Shown here piece after piece: positions 55,070 through 64,000 of a stretch of 64,000 nucleotides of DNA. Where the stretch lies: positions 186,001 through 250,000 of the forward strand of contig NZ_CP177133.1 of assembly GCF_046736045.1 (NCBI RefSeq), read 5' to 3'. Within the stretch, counting starts at the first letter, position 1, and each line of letters opens with the position of its first letter. Position numbers and translations under genes: made by a program. This DNA is from Leptospira_A sp046736045. GTDB lineage: Bacteria > Spirochaetota > Leptospiria > Leptospirales > Leptospiraceae. The notes beneath the pieces were generated by a model. It was not told the DNA's origin. It worked only from the letters and a program-made list of their open reading frames with translations, and ran no database searches.

Positions 55070-57580
55070 ATGAAAGACAACCTTATCCGAGTCAGTCACC
55101 CCTACTCGTTGCCAATCCGATCTGTAAAAACAACAGGTCGTTTTGAACTTAAAAACGACGAATTTTTCTCTTTTTTTGAAGAAAAAGACCAAGCTGGATT
55201 ATCATCCATTATTTTTGAATTTGGCGAAACCGTTTACTTCAATGGAATCGAACTTTTGCCAGGAAATGAAGGACTGGATTATTTCCCGGATTCTTTCCGT
55301 TTTGAACTTTCTCATGATGGAAAATATTGGGAGCCGATTTTGCAAGAATCGGCCTTCCGGAAATCATTTAAAACATCCGCCAAATGGCTGTTTTCTTTGA
55401 CTAGCGCTCGTTATGTGAAATTTGTTTCTAAAATTTCAAGAAAAGCGAATAACGGGAAAAATAGAATCAGTTTTGGAAACCTTCGGATTCTTGTTACAGG
55501 AATCGCAAAGATTCAAGCCAGTTCGGAATTGGACCGGCTTTGGGTAAAAGAAAATTTAATCGATACCAGACCGGATTACGGCTGGTGCTCTAAGAAAAAA
55601 GAATCACCGGAAGACGAATATCTGGTATTTGATTTGGGCACGGTCAACCGGGTGGAAGAAATCCGAATGTTGACGAAAAATGATCCGGTTACCAATTTTC
55701 CGGAAAGATTTATCGCTTATTACAGTGAAGACGATCTCACCTGGCACCAGTTACACGAAGAGAATTCGTTTTTGTCGGAACCGGGAATGTGGTATAAGTG
55801 GAGATTTTCTCCCGTCAATTTGCGTTTTCTGAAATTGATTTTCATTCAGGAAAAAGTTCAAAACAAGAAAGATTATGTAACAGAAGTTATAGAAGTGGAA
55901 TTTTACTCCAGCCCGGATAAAAAAGATTACGGCGGGCCTGCCAGTGAACCCCTTCCCTACGCTTCGGTCCTTCGTTCCGGAATCATTCGGTTGGCGGTAG
56001 ATGGAGAAGTAAAAGAAGGCGTAGTTGTTCAATCCAACGATAGAAGATTAAGAGATGCGACAACCGAATATCGCGGGATCGTTGAACTTGCGTCAGATGG
56101 CGAAGAGAAAGCCGGGGTTGTAGTTCAAGGAAACGATAAACGACTTAAAATCGCCACTGAAATTACTCATGGGCTTGTCAGATTGGCAAGAACGGGAGAG
56201 GCAAGACCAGGGCTTGTCGTTCAGTCCGATGATGAAAGATTGCGAACTGCTTCCACCGATCATGCGGGAATTGTTGAATTGGCACTTGATGGGGAAACCC
56301 GTCCGGGAGTGGCGGTCCAAGGGAATGATTCCCGGTTGAGAGTCGCTACCAAAAAAGCTACAGGTTTGGTTCAATTGGCGGAATCGGGTGAAGTGGCGCA
56401 CGATAAAGTAGTCACCGGTGATGATCCGAGATTGAAAGATGCAAGCACCACAGGCAAAGGGATTGTTCGTTTGTCTTCCAATGGCGGAGAAGAAGCGGAC
56501 ACCGTAATTCAAGCTACTGACAAACGACTTCGTCGTGCAAATACGGAAGAATACGGAATTGTACAATTGGCTCAATCGGGAGAAAACAAACAGGGAGTTG
56601 TAGTTCAGGGGAACGATAAACGACTGTTACCTGCCGATTTCGACAGAGCCGGAATCGTGACTTTATCAAAACTCGGAGAAAATACGTCCGGCAGGGTAGT
56701 TCTTGCGGATGATCCGAGATTGTCCGACACGAGAGACCCGAAACCGCATACACATGATTATGCGGGAAAGGAACATGATTTTAATTCTCATACGGGGCTT
56801 CTTCGAATCAACGGAGAAACAAGTTCACCTTCCAAGGGATTTGTTCCACCTCCTCAAAACGATGCAATTATCTTCGGGAAAAATACTGCCGAAGGTTCGG
56901 CGGTCGTTGGAATTTCCAACGGACAGGGAGTATTCGGATTTTCCGAAAAAATCGGAGTGGTTGGTCTTTCCAAGGGAAAAGACGGATCAGGAAATGCAGG
57001 AGTGCTCGGTGTAGGAGTATCCGCTCCGGGAGGGCAGTTTATTTCCCAATCCGGATATGCTATTTTTGCAAACGGAACTGGTGTTCTGGAAAAAGAATGG
57101 GCAGGTTCCGGGAAAGCGATACATGCGTTAGGTGACTCTCTTCTCGATGGAAATGTTAGAATTTCCAAAGACGGTCAGGAAGAATGTATTGCCCGTTTTT
57201 TCAGGTTAGATGGTAAGGATGTGATCACTCCAGGAGATTTGCTTGTGGGAACGGATGAATCCCTTGTGCTTTCCAGGTCAAAACACCCCTACTCTACCAA
57301 TGTAATCGGTATTTGCGTGGGGAGCGCCGGTCTTGTATTCGGAAAAGAAAGCAAAGGTTTGGAATATGCTTTGGTTGCATTTTTAGGAATAGCAAAGGTG
57401 CATGTAGATGCATCTCAAGGTTCTATTTCTCCGGGAGATTTATTGGTATCAGGACTTGCTTCGGGGCATGCAATCAAAGCGGATCCGAACCGGATCAAAC
57501 CGGGAATGTTGATTGGAAAAGCATTGGAGCCTTGTAAAAAAGACAAAGCATCCATACTTTGTTTAATCTCTCTCTCCTAA
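55070..57580 (+). CDS. Discoidin and phage-tail-fibre-repeat protein
   Basis: 836 residues from the ATG at 55070 behind AAGGAAG; a TTG at 55046 lacks a ribosome site. Residues 20-150 and 160-285 are discoidin (F5/8C)-like beta-sandwich domains (FRFELSHDGKYWEPI; FIAYYSEDDLTWHQL). Residues 303-558 (55976-56743) are eight exact 32-residue repeats with the consensus GIVxLAxxGExxxGVVVQGNDxRL, ending in the tail-fibre-type DPRLSDTRDPKPHTHDY. A VVGISNGQGVFGFS-type beta region and a C-terminal GDLLVSGLASGHAIKA module follow. There is no signal peptide or membrane segment. Confidence 0.82.
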   Translation: MKDNLIRVSHPYSLPIRSVKTTGRFELKNDEFFSFFEEKDQAGLSSIIFEFGETVYFNGIELLPGNEGLDYFPDSFRFELSHDGKYWEPILQESAFRKSFKTSAKWLFSLTSARYVKFVSKISRKANNGKNRISFGNLRILVTGIAKIQASSELDRLWVKENLIDTRPDYGWCSKKKESPEDEYLVFDLGTVNRVEEIRMLTKNDPVTNFPERFIAYYSEDDLTWHQLHEENSFLSEPGMWYKWRFSPVNLRFLKLIFIQEKVQNKKDYVTEVIEVEFYSSPDKKDYGGPASEPLPYASVLRSGIIRLAVDGEVKEGVVVQSNDRRLRDATTEYRGIVELASDGEEKAGVVVQGNDKRLKIATEITHGLVRLARTGEARPGLVVQSDDERLRTASTDHAGIVELALDGETRPGVAVQGNDSRLRVATKKATGLVQLAESGEVAHDKVVTGDDPRLKDASTTGKGIVRLSSNGGEEADTVIQATDKRLRRANTEEYGIVQLAQSGENKQGVVVQGNDKRLLPADFDRAGIVTLSKLGENTSGRVVLADDPRLSDTRDPKPHTHDYAGKEHDFNSHTGLLRINGETSSPSKGFVPPPQNDAIIFGKNTAEGSAVVGISNGQGVFGFSEKIGVVGLSKGKDGSGNAGVLGVGVSAPGGQFISQSGYAIFANGTGVLEKEWAGSGKAIHALGDSLLDGNVRISKDGQEECIARFFRLDGKDVITPGDLLVGTDESLVLSRSKHPYSTNVIGICVGSAGLVFGKESKGLEYALVAFLGIAKVHVDASQGSISPGDLLVSGLASGHAIKADPNRIKPGMLIGKALEPCKKDKASILCLISLS

Positions 57581-58399
57581 AAAAAGAGGATACTCCGCTT
57601 TTTCTTTTGTGATAAAACCTGCGGCAATCGCTTTCTCATAAAGAGTCGCGATTGCTTTGTGTCCTTCTTCGCCTAGGTTTTTCGTGTATTCATTTACATA
57701 GAGTTCGATATGGGAACGCATGACCGCCTCTTCTTTGTTTTGCGAATTCTCCCTTATATAATCGAACATTTCTTTCGGCTCGGTATAAGCCATTTTTAAG
57801 CTATCACGAAGTCTGTCTTGGAATAGAAATGCTTCTTCTTTGGGAATGTCCCGGCGTATGGCAATTGCACCGAGTGGAATGGGAGATCCCGTATAAGTTT
57901 CCCACCATTCTCCCAAATCGATTACTTTTTCCAATCCTCTTGCTTCATATGTAAATCTTTCTTCGTGAATGATAACACCCAAATCCGCTTCTCCTGAAAG
58001 TAGACTTGGAATGATTTTGTCATAACGAAGCGGAGTGGAAACTTGAGTGCCATTGGTATAAAGGGAAAGAAGAAGGTTAGCGGTTGTAAGCTGTCCGGGA
58101 ACTAAAATGGAGGAACCTTCTTTAAGTTCGACTTTGGAGCCTTTTTTCCGGACTACCAAAGGACCACAACCTCTTCCGAGTGCCGAACCTGTTTCCAGAA
58201 GGATGTATTTGTCAATTACTGAAAAATAGGCGGCAAATGAAAGTTTGGTGACAGGGTATTTCCCCAACCGAGCGAATTCATTCAGGTTTTCCACATCCCA
58301 TAATTCTTCTCTGACATCTAAAATTTGAGATTTGTCGCGGACGAGGTGATAAAAAAGAAACGTATCGTTTGGACATGGTGAATAAGCAATAGAAATCAT
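57563..58399 (-). CDS. mqnD: 1,4-dihydroxy-6-naphthoate synthase MqnD
   Basis: 278 residues, the MqnD length. The periplasmic-binding-like fold starts AYSPCPNDTFLFYHLV, the family signature, with the conserved KLSFAAYF, GSALGRGCGPLVV and GVIIHEERFTY segments. It acts late in the futalosine pathway to menaquinone, converting cyclic dehypoxanthine futalosine. Menaquinone is the expected Leptospira quinone. Its 3' end overlaps the tail-fibre-type gene by 18 bases, and the start overlaps the upstream membrane-protein gene (ATGA). Confidence 0.92.
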   Translation of the reverse strand: MISIAYSPCPNDTFLFYHLVRDKSQILDVREELWDVENLNEFARLGKYPVTKLSFAAYFSVIDKYILLETGSALGRGCGPLVVRKKGSKVELKEGSSILVPGQLTTANLLLSLYTNGTQVSTPLRYDKIIPSLLSGEADLGVIIHEERFTYEARGLEKVIDLGEWWETYTGSPIPLGAIAIRRDIPKEEAFLFQDRLRDSLKMAYTEPKEMFDYIRENSQNKEEAVMRSHIELYVNEYTKNLGEEGHKAIATLYEKAIAAGFITKEKAEYPLFLGERD

Positions 58400-59601
58400 G
58401 GTGATAAATAATAATCCTTTCCTTGGGTGAGTAAAACAATTCGTAAAATTAAAAAAATAAAAAGCAGAAGGGAAGACCCTAAAAAGATTCGAGAAACCCT
58501 GTTCGGATTTCGGGTATGCAGATAAATGAGCAAAGGTAAGGGTAAGGTAAACATTCTGGATAAATTGTCAAAGGACCGCCAATAACCTTCTTCCGCAATG
58601 GTGATGATTCCCAAACTGGCAAGAATCGGAAAAATAAATAATAAGTCCCTTGTGGACATTAGACTTTTGGGATTTGTAAAAAGATTTAAAATTTTCCGGA
58701 GACTGTAAACGGAAAGTAGAATGTATTGAGCAAATAACAAGAGTTTTATGGATTCTTTCCCTGATAAATGGAATTTGCCATCATCATAGAAACTTTTGAT
58801 AAAACCGAATAAGGGATAATCCGTCATATCTCTGAATCCCAATGGGTTGGTGCCCAGATGGTTGGGGGATATTCCCCAAGTCCAAACCAGAAAGAAAATA
58901 AAACCGAATAAAGGTAATAAAAAAATAAATGTTTGTTTCCGGTTTTTGTTTAAGACTGTTTGAAAGATAATCGGCAGTAGTAGAAAAATTCCAAGCTCTC
59001 TTGTGAAAATGGCAAATGTAAAAAATAAAACGGAGAGAATTCCATAAGGATAAATCTTGTCCGATCTATAGTAAAAGAAAATTCCCAGGATGGCAAGAGA
59101 TACGAAAAAACCATCTGCTACCAAGAGTAGGTTGGAATTTAAAGAATAAGGAGAAAACAGATAGAGAATCGAATAGATTTTTTTATCATCAGGAAGAAAT
59201 GAGTGCAGAGCATAATAAGAAGCAAGAAAAGCCGCATTCAAAATAAAAAGGGCGATCATTGGATAATACTCAAATCCGAATAAACAAGAGAGAGAACCTG
59301 CGAAGAAAGAAAATCCGATTCTATGGAGTCTGAAAAAATAGGAATCGACGATCAGGTCCCAATCTAGATCAGTAAACAAGGATTTGGCGACCAAATAGAA
59401 AAACTGTCCGTCATATCCGCCGGAACGAAAGACGACGAATCCCGAATCTACTGCATTCGGGTTGATCTCCGCGAATCCATCCCAAATTCCGACCAAAGAC
59501 GAGAGGGAGTAGTGCCCATAAGGTCTCGTTTTGATCCAAATAAGTAAAATTTCCAAAATCAGAAAAATCAAGAAGGAGATGGGGAACCAAAATCGTTTCA
59601 C
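58396..59601 (-). CDS. Multi-membrane protein, putative GT-C transferase
   Basis: 401 residues from a GTG, about ten membrane segments. The first large loop (GIWDGFAEINPNAVDSGFVVFRSGGYDGQFFYLVA) resembles the family with the DGQFYY-type motif seen in putative GT-C / DUF proteins. Overlaps mqnD by 4 bases (ATGA), which may be mere compaction because no role in menaquinone synthesis is evident. Confidence 0.65.
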   Translation of the reverse strand: MKRFWFPISFLIFLILEILLIWIKTRPYGHYSLSSLVGIWDGFAEINPNAVDSGFVVFRSGGYDGQFFYLVAKSLFTDLDWDLIVDSYFFRLHRIGFSFFAGSLSCLFGFEYYPMIALFILNAAFLASYYALHSFLPDDKKIYSILYLFSPYSLNSNLLLVADGFFVSLAILGIFFYYRSDKIYPYGILSVLFFTFAIFTRELGIFLLLPIIFQTVLNKNRKQTFIFLLPLFGFIFFLVWTWGISPNHLGTNPLGFRDMTDYPLFGFIKSFYDDGKFHLSGKESIKLLLFAQYILLSVYSLRKILNLFTNPKSLMSTRDLLFIFPILASLGIITIAEEGYWRSFDNLSRMFTLPLPLLIYLHTRNPNRVSRIFLGSSLLLFIFLILRIVLLTQGKDYYLSP

Positions 59602-59690
59602 TCTTCCATTTTAAAAAAATTCATAAAGAAGCAAGGAATTTCTCTGGAACTCCCTCCCCTTTCCTTAAACTTGTGTCACAGTTTCCCTTT

Positions 59691-60500
59691 ATGAAAGAAG
59701 TTCTAGTTACCATTCAAAATGTTTATCAGTATTTAGAAAAGCTCGGCCCCAAAAAATCCTTCCAGATTTTGAAGAGTTTGGGTTATGAAAAACTTCTTTC
59801 TCTGACAGGCAAAGTCCCTAAAGAGAGATTGATTGAGCTTACTAAAAAATTAAGCGAAGATACCGTTGTCGAACTCGTAAATCAAATCCCCGAGAGAGTC
59901 CTTGTCGAAATGATCAAGGAGAACACGGATGAGGACTTGGTTTATTTCATTCATTCTCTACCGATGGCGGAGTTGGCTCTTGTCTCCCGCAGTATACCAC
60001 CTGCCGATGTTAGCTTACTCGCACATACTTTGGGCAAGGAAACCAGTGTTGAAATTTTAAAAAGTCTGGGAATGGAAAAAGCAATCGCACTTCTTAAGGA
60101 AATCTCCATGAAAGAGTTTCTTTGGCTTGTGAAAGAATCGGATGTTCCTTCCGTGCTTGCGTTGGTTGGAGAGATGTCGGTTGCCGATTGCAAACGTTGG
60201 ATCAAAACAAGAGGTTTGGAAGAACTTCCCGTTATTATGAAATTTTTCGGTGTGGAAAACACCCTATCTATTTTTGGAAAATTAGGCATGGTGAAAGCAT
60301 TGGAGCTATTGCACCTGCTTGGCACCAAAGAGATGTTGGAATTGTCTTTTTTGATTTCCAGAATGGAACTCAATCAAAAGAAAATTCCGGAAACCATTCA
60401 TACCAAAAAATCAAGCGGTTCGTCCGGAGGAACCAAGGGCAAATCGAAAACCAAACACCCATTAAAGAAAAAAACGAAAAGGCCTCCTAAGAAGAAATAA
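59691..60500 (+). CDS. Helical-repeat protein with lysine-rich tail
   Basis: 269 residues from the ATG at 59691 (a GTG at 59673 is an alternative; neither has a ribosome site). Residues 15-225 are repeated ~24-residue helical units (KRLIELTKKLSEDTVVELVNQIP; VLVEMIKENTDEDLVYFIHSLP; VSLLAHTLGKETSVEILKSLG), like the superhelical N-domain of MgtE. The last 45 residues are basic and Ser/Gly/Lys-rich (KKTKRPPKKK), suggesting nucleic-acid or membrane-surface binding. No known function. Confidence 0.65.
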   Translation: MKEVLVTIQNVYQYLEKLGPKKSFQILKSLGYEKLLSLTGKVPKERLIELTKKLSEDTVVELVNQIPERVLVEMIKENTDEDLVYFIHSLPMAELALVSRSIPPADVSLLAHTLGKETSVEILKSLGMEKAIALLKEISMKEFLWLVKESDVPSVLALVGEMSVADCKRWIKTRGLEELPVIMKFFGVENTLSIFGKLGMVKALELLHLLGTKEMLELSFLISRMELNQKKIPETIHTKKSSGSSGGTKGKSKTKHPLKKKTKRPPKKK

Positions 60501-62814
60501 CCGTTTTCGGGAGTATGACTTTAAAAGTACTCCCTTGCCCCAATTTACTTTCTACAAAAATTTCTCCACCCATCTTTTCAACCAAAGACTTGACTATGGA
60601 GAGACCGAGTCCTGTACCACCGATCTTTCTGTTATCACTGGAAGGAATTCTAAAAAAACGATCGAAGATCTGATTTTTATAATTGGGATCGATTCCGATT
60701 CCCGAATCTTTTACAATGATTTCAATCTTACCCGGCACTACTTCTTCTAAAGACAAAGAAACTTTTCCTTTCATCGTATACTTGAGTGCATTGATATATA
60801 GGTTTGTGATAATTTGAGAAAACTCAAACCGGATTCCTTTTAAATACATCCCTTTCTTCAAACGAAGCTCCCATTCGATAGACTTACCTTTGGCGAGATG
60901 TGAGTTCATATGAATGACATCTTCGATGACCGGAACCGGATCGAAAATTTCAACAACCTCTTCCGGTGCATCCTTTTCACGGGAAGTTGTGAGTTTGAGC
61001 ATGTTTTCTATAAGAAAACTGAGCCTTTTTACGTTTTTTTCGATGACTTCCAACATATTTTTGTGTTCGTTGTTATACGCTAAAGTTTTGTCGGTCTTGA
61101 AAAATTCCAGATAACCTTTTATATTTGTCATCGGGCTTCTCAGTTCATGACTGATATTGGAAATGAATTCGTGCTGTAGTCTTTCCTGCTCTTTTCTTTC
61201 CTGGTTGGGTCGAAATTGAACCTGGTATCTTTTTTTTGGAGATAACAGAATCGAGGTAAAACTCAAATCGACACTGAGTTTTGAACCATCCCTTAGCAGA
61301 ATGTCCAAATCAGGGAGAGATAACATAGTGTCTTGGGTCTGATTCGTGCCGAACTTCAATTGAGGGGCGATTTGATCTCCCAAAATGATATCTTCGATGG
61401 TTGTTTTTGTCAGATCGCCTCGTGTATATCCTGTTAGGTTGCGAAATTGATGATTACCCTCTAGGATATTCCCTGTTTCCGCATCTACAAGCGCAATTGC
61501 TTCTCTGGAAAATTCAAAAAGGTATCTGTATTTTTCTTCGGAGTATTGTAAATCGACAGCAGATCTATCGAGTTTGATTTCCAGGATGGAAATTAAATTT
61601 TCCAATTCAGCAATTTCTTCCTTTTGCAATTCCAATGTCGAATTAAAAGAATCTAACATTGAATTGATGAGGTATTTGACCCGATTGTCAAGAAGGAGCG
61701 TTTCGTCCGTATTGAGTCGGGACGAAAAATTTCCCTGTAATATATCAAGAGTTACAGAATTTACATCTACGATTAAATGTCTGATGGCGTTTAATTTGCG
61801 ATAGTTGATCGGAGCCGGTGCATATTGTTTTTCAGCTCCTCCGTTTTGAAAACTATTGAGTTTTCTCACATCAAAAAGTTTTTTCGGTTCTAATGCTTCG
61901 AGGATTTCTGAAAAATCAAGAACAGGTTTGACTACTTCCGGAGTCAGCACTCTTCGGATCACCCGAAAATAAGTATCTTTCAATAGCGGGTACATATTTT
62001 CTATATTGCCATGATAGGAAAAGATTCCTTTATCAATCAGTGGATGCGGGAACAGGATCGATTTTAAGTCTCCGGCACGCAAATGAGGATAAAATTGAGT
62101 CAGATTCAAGTCTTCCCAGATTTTTGAAGAATTGTTCTTTGTATTTTCGTTGATAAAGTCGATTGCTTTTTTGACTGCAAGAAGAACTCCCGATGCATTC
62201 CTTCCCATCTTTAAAATGCAGTCACCACTAAATGCCAGTAAGGTGGATGGGACAAGATCTTCGGATTTAAAAAGAGGAAGGTTTGTCTCTTCTTTGAAAT
62301 CATGATAACCCTTCAGAAAAGGACTAAGGAAAGGGTCGGAAGAAATACCAAGGCAGCTCGGTTTCTGAAATTCCTTTTCTTCCAGAAATCCGGGAGTATC
62401 CGTAAATCTGACTTTTACCGGATTCAAAGGAGCATACTCCTCCAGGAATTTTTCCGCAAACAACCGTTCTACGGAATTGATGTGAGGAACCGGAATAAAG
62501 TAAGCTTTATTGCGTGTGAGATCTTCGGGTTGAAATCTGAATCTGGAATAGAAAGAAAGAGGGGAATGGTAGAGAAATAATCCTTTGTAAATCCGTTTGA
62601 TTTTCGATTTTTTTAAAAATGATTCCTGGAGATAGGAGATCGTAGGAACCTCGCCTACTTCGATTCTTCCCGATTCCAAAAGTGCCAGCACACCTTTGTG
62701 ATGTGTGTTGACATGAAGAGAAACCTTGGTATCAAATTCTTCAAAAAATCCCTTTTTGTATGCGATTACAATCGGTAAGGAAGAGAGTCGGCTGGTAATA
62801 CAAATGTTAATCAC
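60487..62814 (-). CDS. Soluble histidine kinase fused to an NMT1/SsuA-like binding domain
   Basis: 775 residues from a GTG. Residues 1-290 resemble a periplasmic substrate-binding protein of the NMT1/THI5-SsuA type (SRLSSLPIVIAYKKGFFEEF; GVLALLESGRIEVGEV). A linker coiled coil (~395-420) leads to a PAS domain (423-535), a HisKA domain with phosphoacceptor His556 (ISNISHELRSPMTNIKG) and an HATPase with N box NLYINALKYT, DSGIGID and GTGLGLSIV. No membrane segment and no signal peptide, so it senses a ligand in the cytoplasm. No response regulator is adjacent. Confidence 0.9.
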   Translation of the reverse strand: MINICITSRLSSLPIVIAYKKGFFEEFDTKVSLHVNTHHKGVLALLESGRIEVGEVPTISYLQESFLKKSKIKRIYKGLFLYHSPLSFYSRFRFQPEDLTRNKAYFIPVPHINSVERLFAEKFLEEYAPLNPVKVRFTDTPGFLEEKEFQKPSCLGISSDPFLSPFLKGYHDFKEETNLPLFKSEDLVPSTLLAFSGDCILKMGRNASGVLLAVKKAIDFINENTKNNSSKIWEDLNLTQFYPHLRAGDLKSILFPHPLIDKGIFSYHGNIENMYPLLKDTYFRVIRRVLTPEVVKPVLDFSEILEALEPKKLFDVRKLNSFQNGGAEKQYAPAPINYRKLNAIRHLIVDVNSVTLDILQGNFSSRLNTDETLLLDNRVKYLINSMLDSFNSTLELQKEEIAELENLISILEIKLDRSAVDLQYSEEKYRYLFEFSREAIALVDAETGNILEGNHQFRNLTGYTRGDLTKTTIEDIILGDQIAPQLKFGTNQTQDTMLSLPDLDILLRDGSKLSVDLSFTSILLSPKKRYQVQFRPNQERKEQERLQHEFISNISHELRSPMTNIKGYLEFFKTDKTLAYNNEHKNMLEVIEKNVKRLSFLIENMLKLTTSREKDAPEEVVEIFDPVPVIEDVIHMNSHLAKGKSIEWELRLKKGMYLKGIRFEFSQIITNLYINALKYTMKGKVSLSLEEVVPGKIEIIVKDSGIGIDPNYKNQIFDRFFRIPSSDNRKIGGTGLGLSIVKSLVEKMGGEIFVESKLGQGSTFKVILPKTVISS

Positions 62815-62830
62815 AAAGAACCTTTAGAAC

Positions 62831-62855
62831 AACGATTCCAGAATTAGGAATCGTT
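62831..62855. terminator. Hairpin between htpG and the histidine kinase gene
   Basis: AACGATTCC (62831-62839) pairs perfectly with GGAATCGTT (62847-62855) around a 7-base loop. It lies between the htpG stop and the kinase start on the minus strand. No clear T-run follows on that strand, so it may be a partial terminator or a regulatory structure before the kinase. Confidence 0.45.
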
Positions 62856-62882
62856 GCAAAATCTTTCTAAGGTGTCAGAGGA

Positions 62883-64000
62883 TCAATTTTTGGAAAGAAT
62901 GTCCGCTAAGAACTGGCTGGTTCTTTTTGTATACTCGGAAATTTCCTGTTCACTCATCGCTTTTGCGGAGAGCAAAGCAAGGTCATAAATCACCTGCGCG
63001 ATTTTTTCTCCTTTTTCCTTGTTGGCTCCGTTAAACTCCTGTAACGCGGATTTTACCAAAGGAGAAGCGGTATTGACGAGAAGAGTGTGATTGCGGAATA
63101 GATTTTTTGTATCTTCCCGGTTGAACATGGAATTCATTTCACTCATTCTTCTCATAAACTCAGGCATCAGAACGACTGCAGGAACGTCTGCAGATTTTAA
63201 GGATTCGGCTTTGATTTCAACGCCTTCTTTGGTGATGGTCGATTTGAAAAAATCCAAAATGCGGTCTGTTTCCGTTTTATTGTCAGAGTCCACAACACCG
63301 GGGTTTGCATCCTTATCAACGACCTGATCCGCAAGTTCCGCATCTACTCTTTGGAATCTCATTTCTACATTTTTTGTTTCCAGGTGTTGGATCAGATGGG
63401 AGTCGATTCTTGAATCAACTAACAGAGCTTCAAGACCTTGGGATTTGAGTAAGTCCATATAAACGGAACCCATTTCTGTTTCGTTTGCATAATATACTTT
63501 GTTGCCGTTCTTTTCCTTATTTTTTTCCCAATACTCGTTCAGAGTGCAAAACAATCCTTCGGAGTTTTTAAAAATAAGAACGTCTTTGACTGCATCAAAA
63601 AACTTTTCATCCGTCAACATTCCGTATTTTACAAAGATGGAGATATCATTCCAGTTCTTTTGAAACTCCTCTCTGTTCTTTTTGAAGTCATCTGCCAATC
63701 GGTCTGCTACTTTTTTGATGATATGATTTGAGATTTTTTTAACCAAAGGATCGTTTTGCAGATAAGATCTGGAAACATTCAAAGGAAGATCCGGAATGTC
63801 GATGGTTCCCTTGAGTGTCGTTAAAAATTGAGGAATGAGTTCGCTTGCATTATCACTTACGAACACATGGTTGCAAAATAGTTTGATTCCATTCTTTGCA
63901 GCATCTAACTCGTGTGTAATTTTCGGAAAATATAGAATTCCTTGCAAACGAAACGGAAAATCAACATTCAAATGTATGTGGAATAACGGTTCGCCTGAAA
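62883..64000 (-). CDS. htpG: HtpG (Hsp90-family chaperone), C-terminal part
   Basis: Partial gene: the 5' part lies beyond the window end, and the open frame continues in frame through position 64000 (reads GEPLFHIHLNVDFPF). The visible ~370 residues cover the middle and C-terminal domains: QGILYFPK, then KLFCNHVFVSDNASELIPQFL, LPLNVSRSYLQNDPLVKKIS, the conserved middle-domain segment, and a dimerising C-terminal region ending at SDILSKN. Full HtpG is about 600-620 residues. ATP-dependent chaperone for stress recovery in the cytoplasm. Confidence 0.95.
   Translation of the reverse strand, partial: SGEPLFHIHLNVDFPFRLQGILYFPKITHELDAAKNGIKLFCNHVFVSDNASELIPQFLTTLKGTIDIPDLPLNVSRSYLQNDPLVKKISNHIIKKVADRLADDFKKNREEFQKNWNDISIFVKYGMLTDEKFFDAVKDVLIFKNSEGLFCTLNEYWEKNKEKNGNKVYYANETEMGSVYMDLLKSQGLEALLVDSRIDSHLIQHLETKNVEMRFQRVDAELADQVVDKDANPGVVDSDNKTETDRILDFFKSTITKEGVEIKAESLKSADVPAVVLMPEFMRRMSEMNSMFNREDTKNLFRNHTLLVNTASPLVKSALQEFNGANKEKGEKIAQVIYDLALLSAKAMSEQEISEYTKRTSQFLADILSKN

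Noticed and set aside
55976..56743. Regular 96-base periodicity that could suggest a CRISPR-like array
   Set aside because: The period is a multiple of three, the units keep the reading frame, and the repeats are diverged as protein domains rather than exact DNA repeats with spacers.

Overview
The window looks like a piece of the second (smaller) chromosome of a Leptospira species, more likely a saprophyte than a pathogen. The base composition is moderate to AT-rich. The gene content combines asd, pyk and a mitochondrial-type aconitase with a parA-parB-initiator cassette, a futalosine-pathway menaquinone gene (mqnD), an EF-P lysyl-ligase (epmA), many lipoproteins and outer-membrane barrels, and many multi-membrane GT-C-like proteins. 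In Leptospira asd is known to lie on the small replicon. The genus assignment is inference from gene families; no rRNA or tRNA is present to confirm it.

Layout. 1-8.1 kb: an intergenic hairpin repeat, an OsmC-type peroxidase, a decayed DAPG-hydrolase fragment, epmA, a STAS-like protein, a DUF4279 protein, an OmpR-type response regulator followed by a YqjD/YqjE-like membrane trio, a secreted papain-like protease with fibronectin repeats, and cutA. 8.1-18.7 kb: pnuC, a membrane metallophosphoesterase, an orphan membrane protein with a lipase-like lipoprotein, a methyltransferase, two large membrane proteins and a beta-propeller lipoprotein. 18.9-24.2 kb: aconitase, a FlgO-like lipoprotein, an outer-membrane-type protein and queA. 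24.2-31.5 kb: a plus-strand surface-glycan cluster (DUF2029 and GT4 glycosyltransferases, GT-C protein, MBOAT acyltransferase plus SGNH partner) ending in a MazG-like pyrophosphohydrolase. 31.6-38.2 kb: lipoprotein plus TonB-dependent receptor, an unknown protein, a chemoreceptor-like protein and a pirin. 38.4-47.5 kb: an asd / unknown / pyk / Omp85 operon and a second MBOAT-SGNH pair. 47.6-57.6 kb: the replication and partition region. 57.6-64 kb: mqnD, a membrane protein, a helical-repeat protein, an unusual histidine kinase and the C-terminal part of htpG.

The most interesting part is 48-57.6 kb. Gene polarity switches at about 52.1 kb: every accepted gene from 38.4 to 52.0 kb is on the minus strand and those from 52.2 to 57.6 kb are on the plus strand. 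The switch holds two 16-bp palindromes 51 bp apart that share size and outer/central bases with the canonical ParB site parS but differ elsewhere. Then come parA, parB, a 345-base non-coding region with inverted repeats and iteron-like words, an initiator-like protein whose C-terminus resembles DnaA domain I, and a signal-peptide-less protein with two discoidin-like domains and eight exact 32-residue phage-tail-fibre-type repeats. Divergent from parA is a degenerate sigma-54-activator-like ATPase lacking the residues needed to drive sigma-54.

Other points worth attention are a soluble histidine kinase fused to an NMT1/SsuA-like ligand-binding domain, a 142-bp repeat placed twice between convergent genes, and a conserved-looking 656-residue unknown protein inside the asd-pyk operon.
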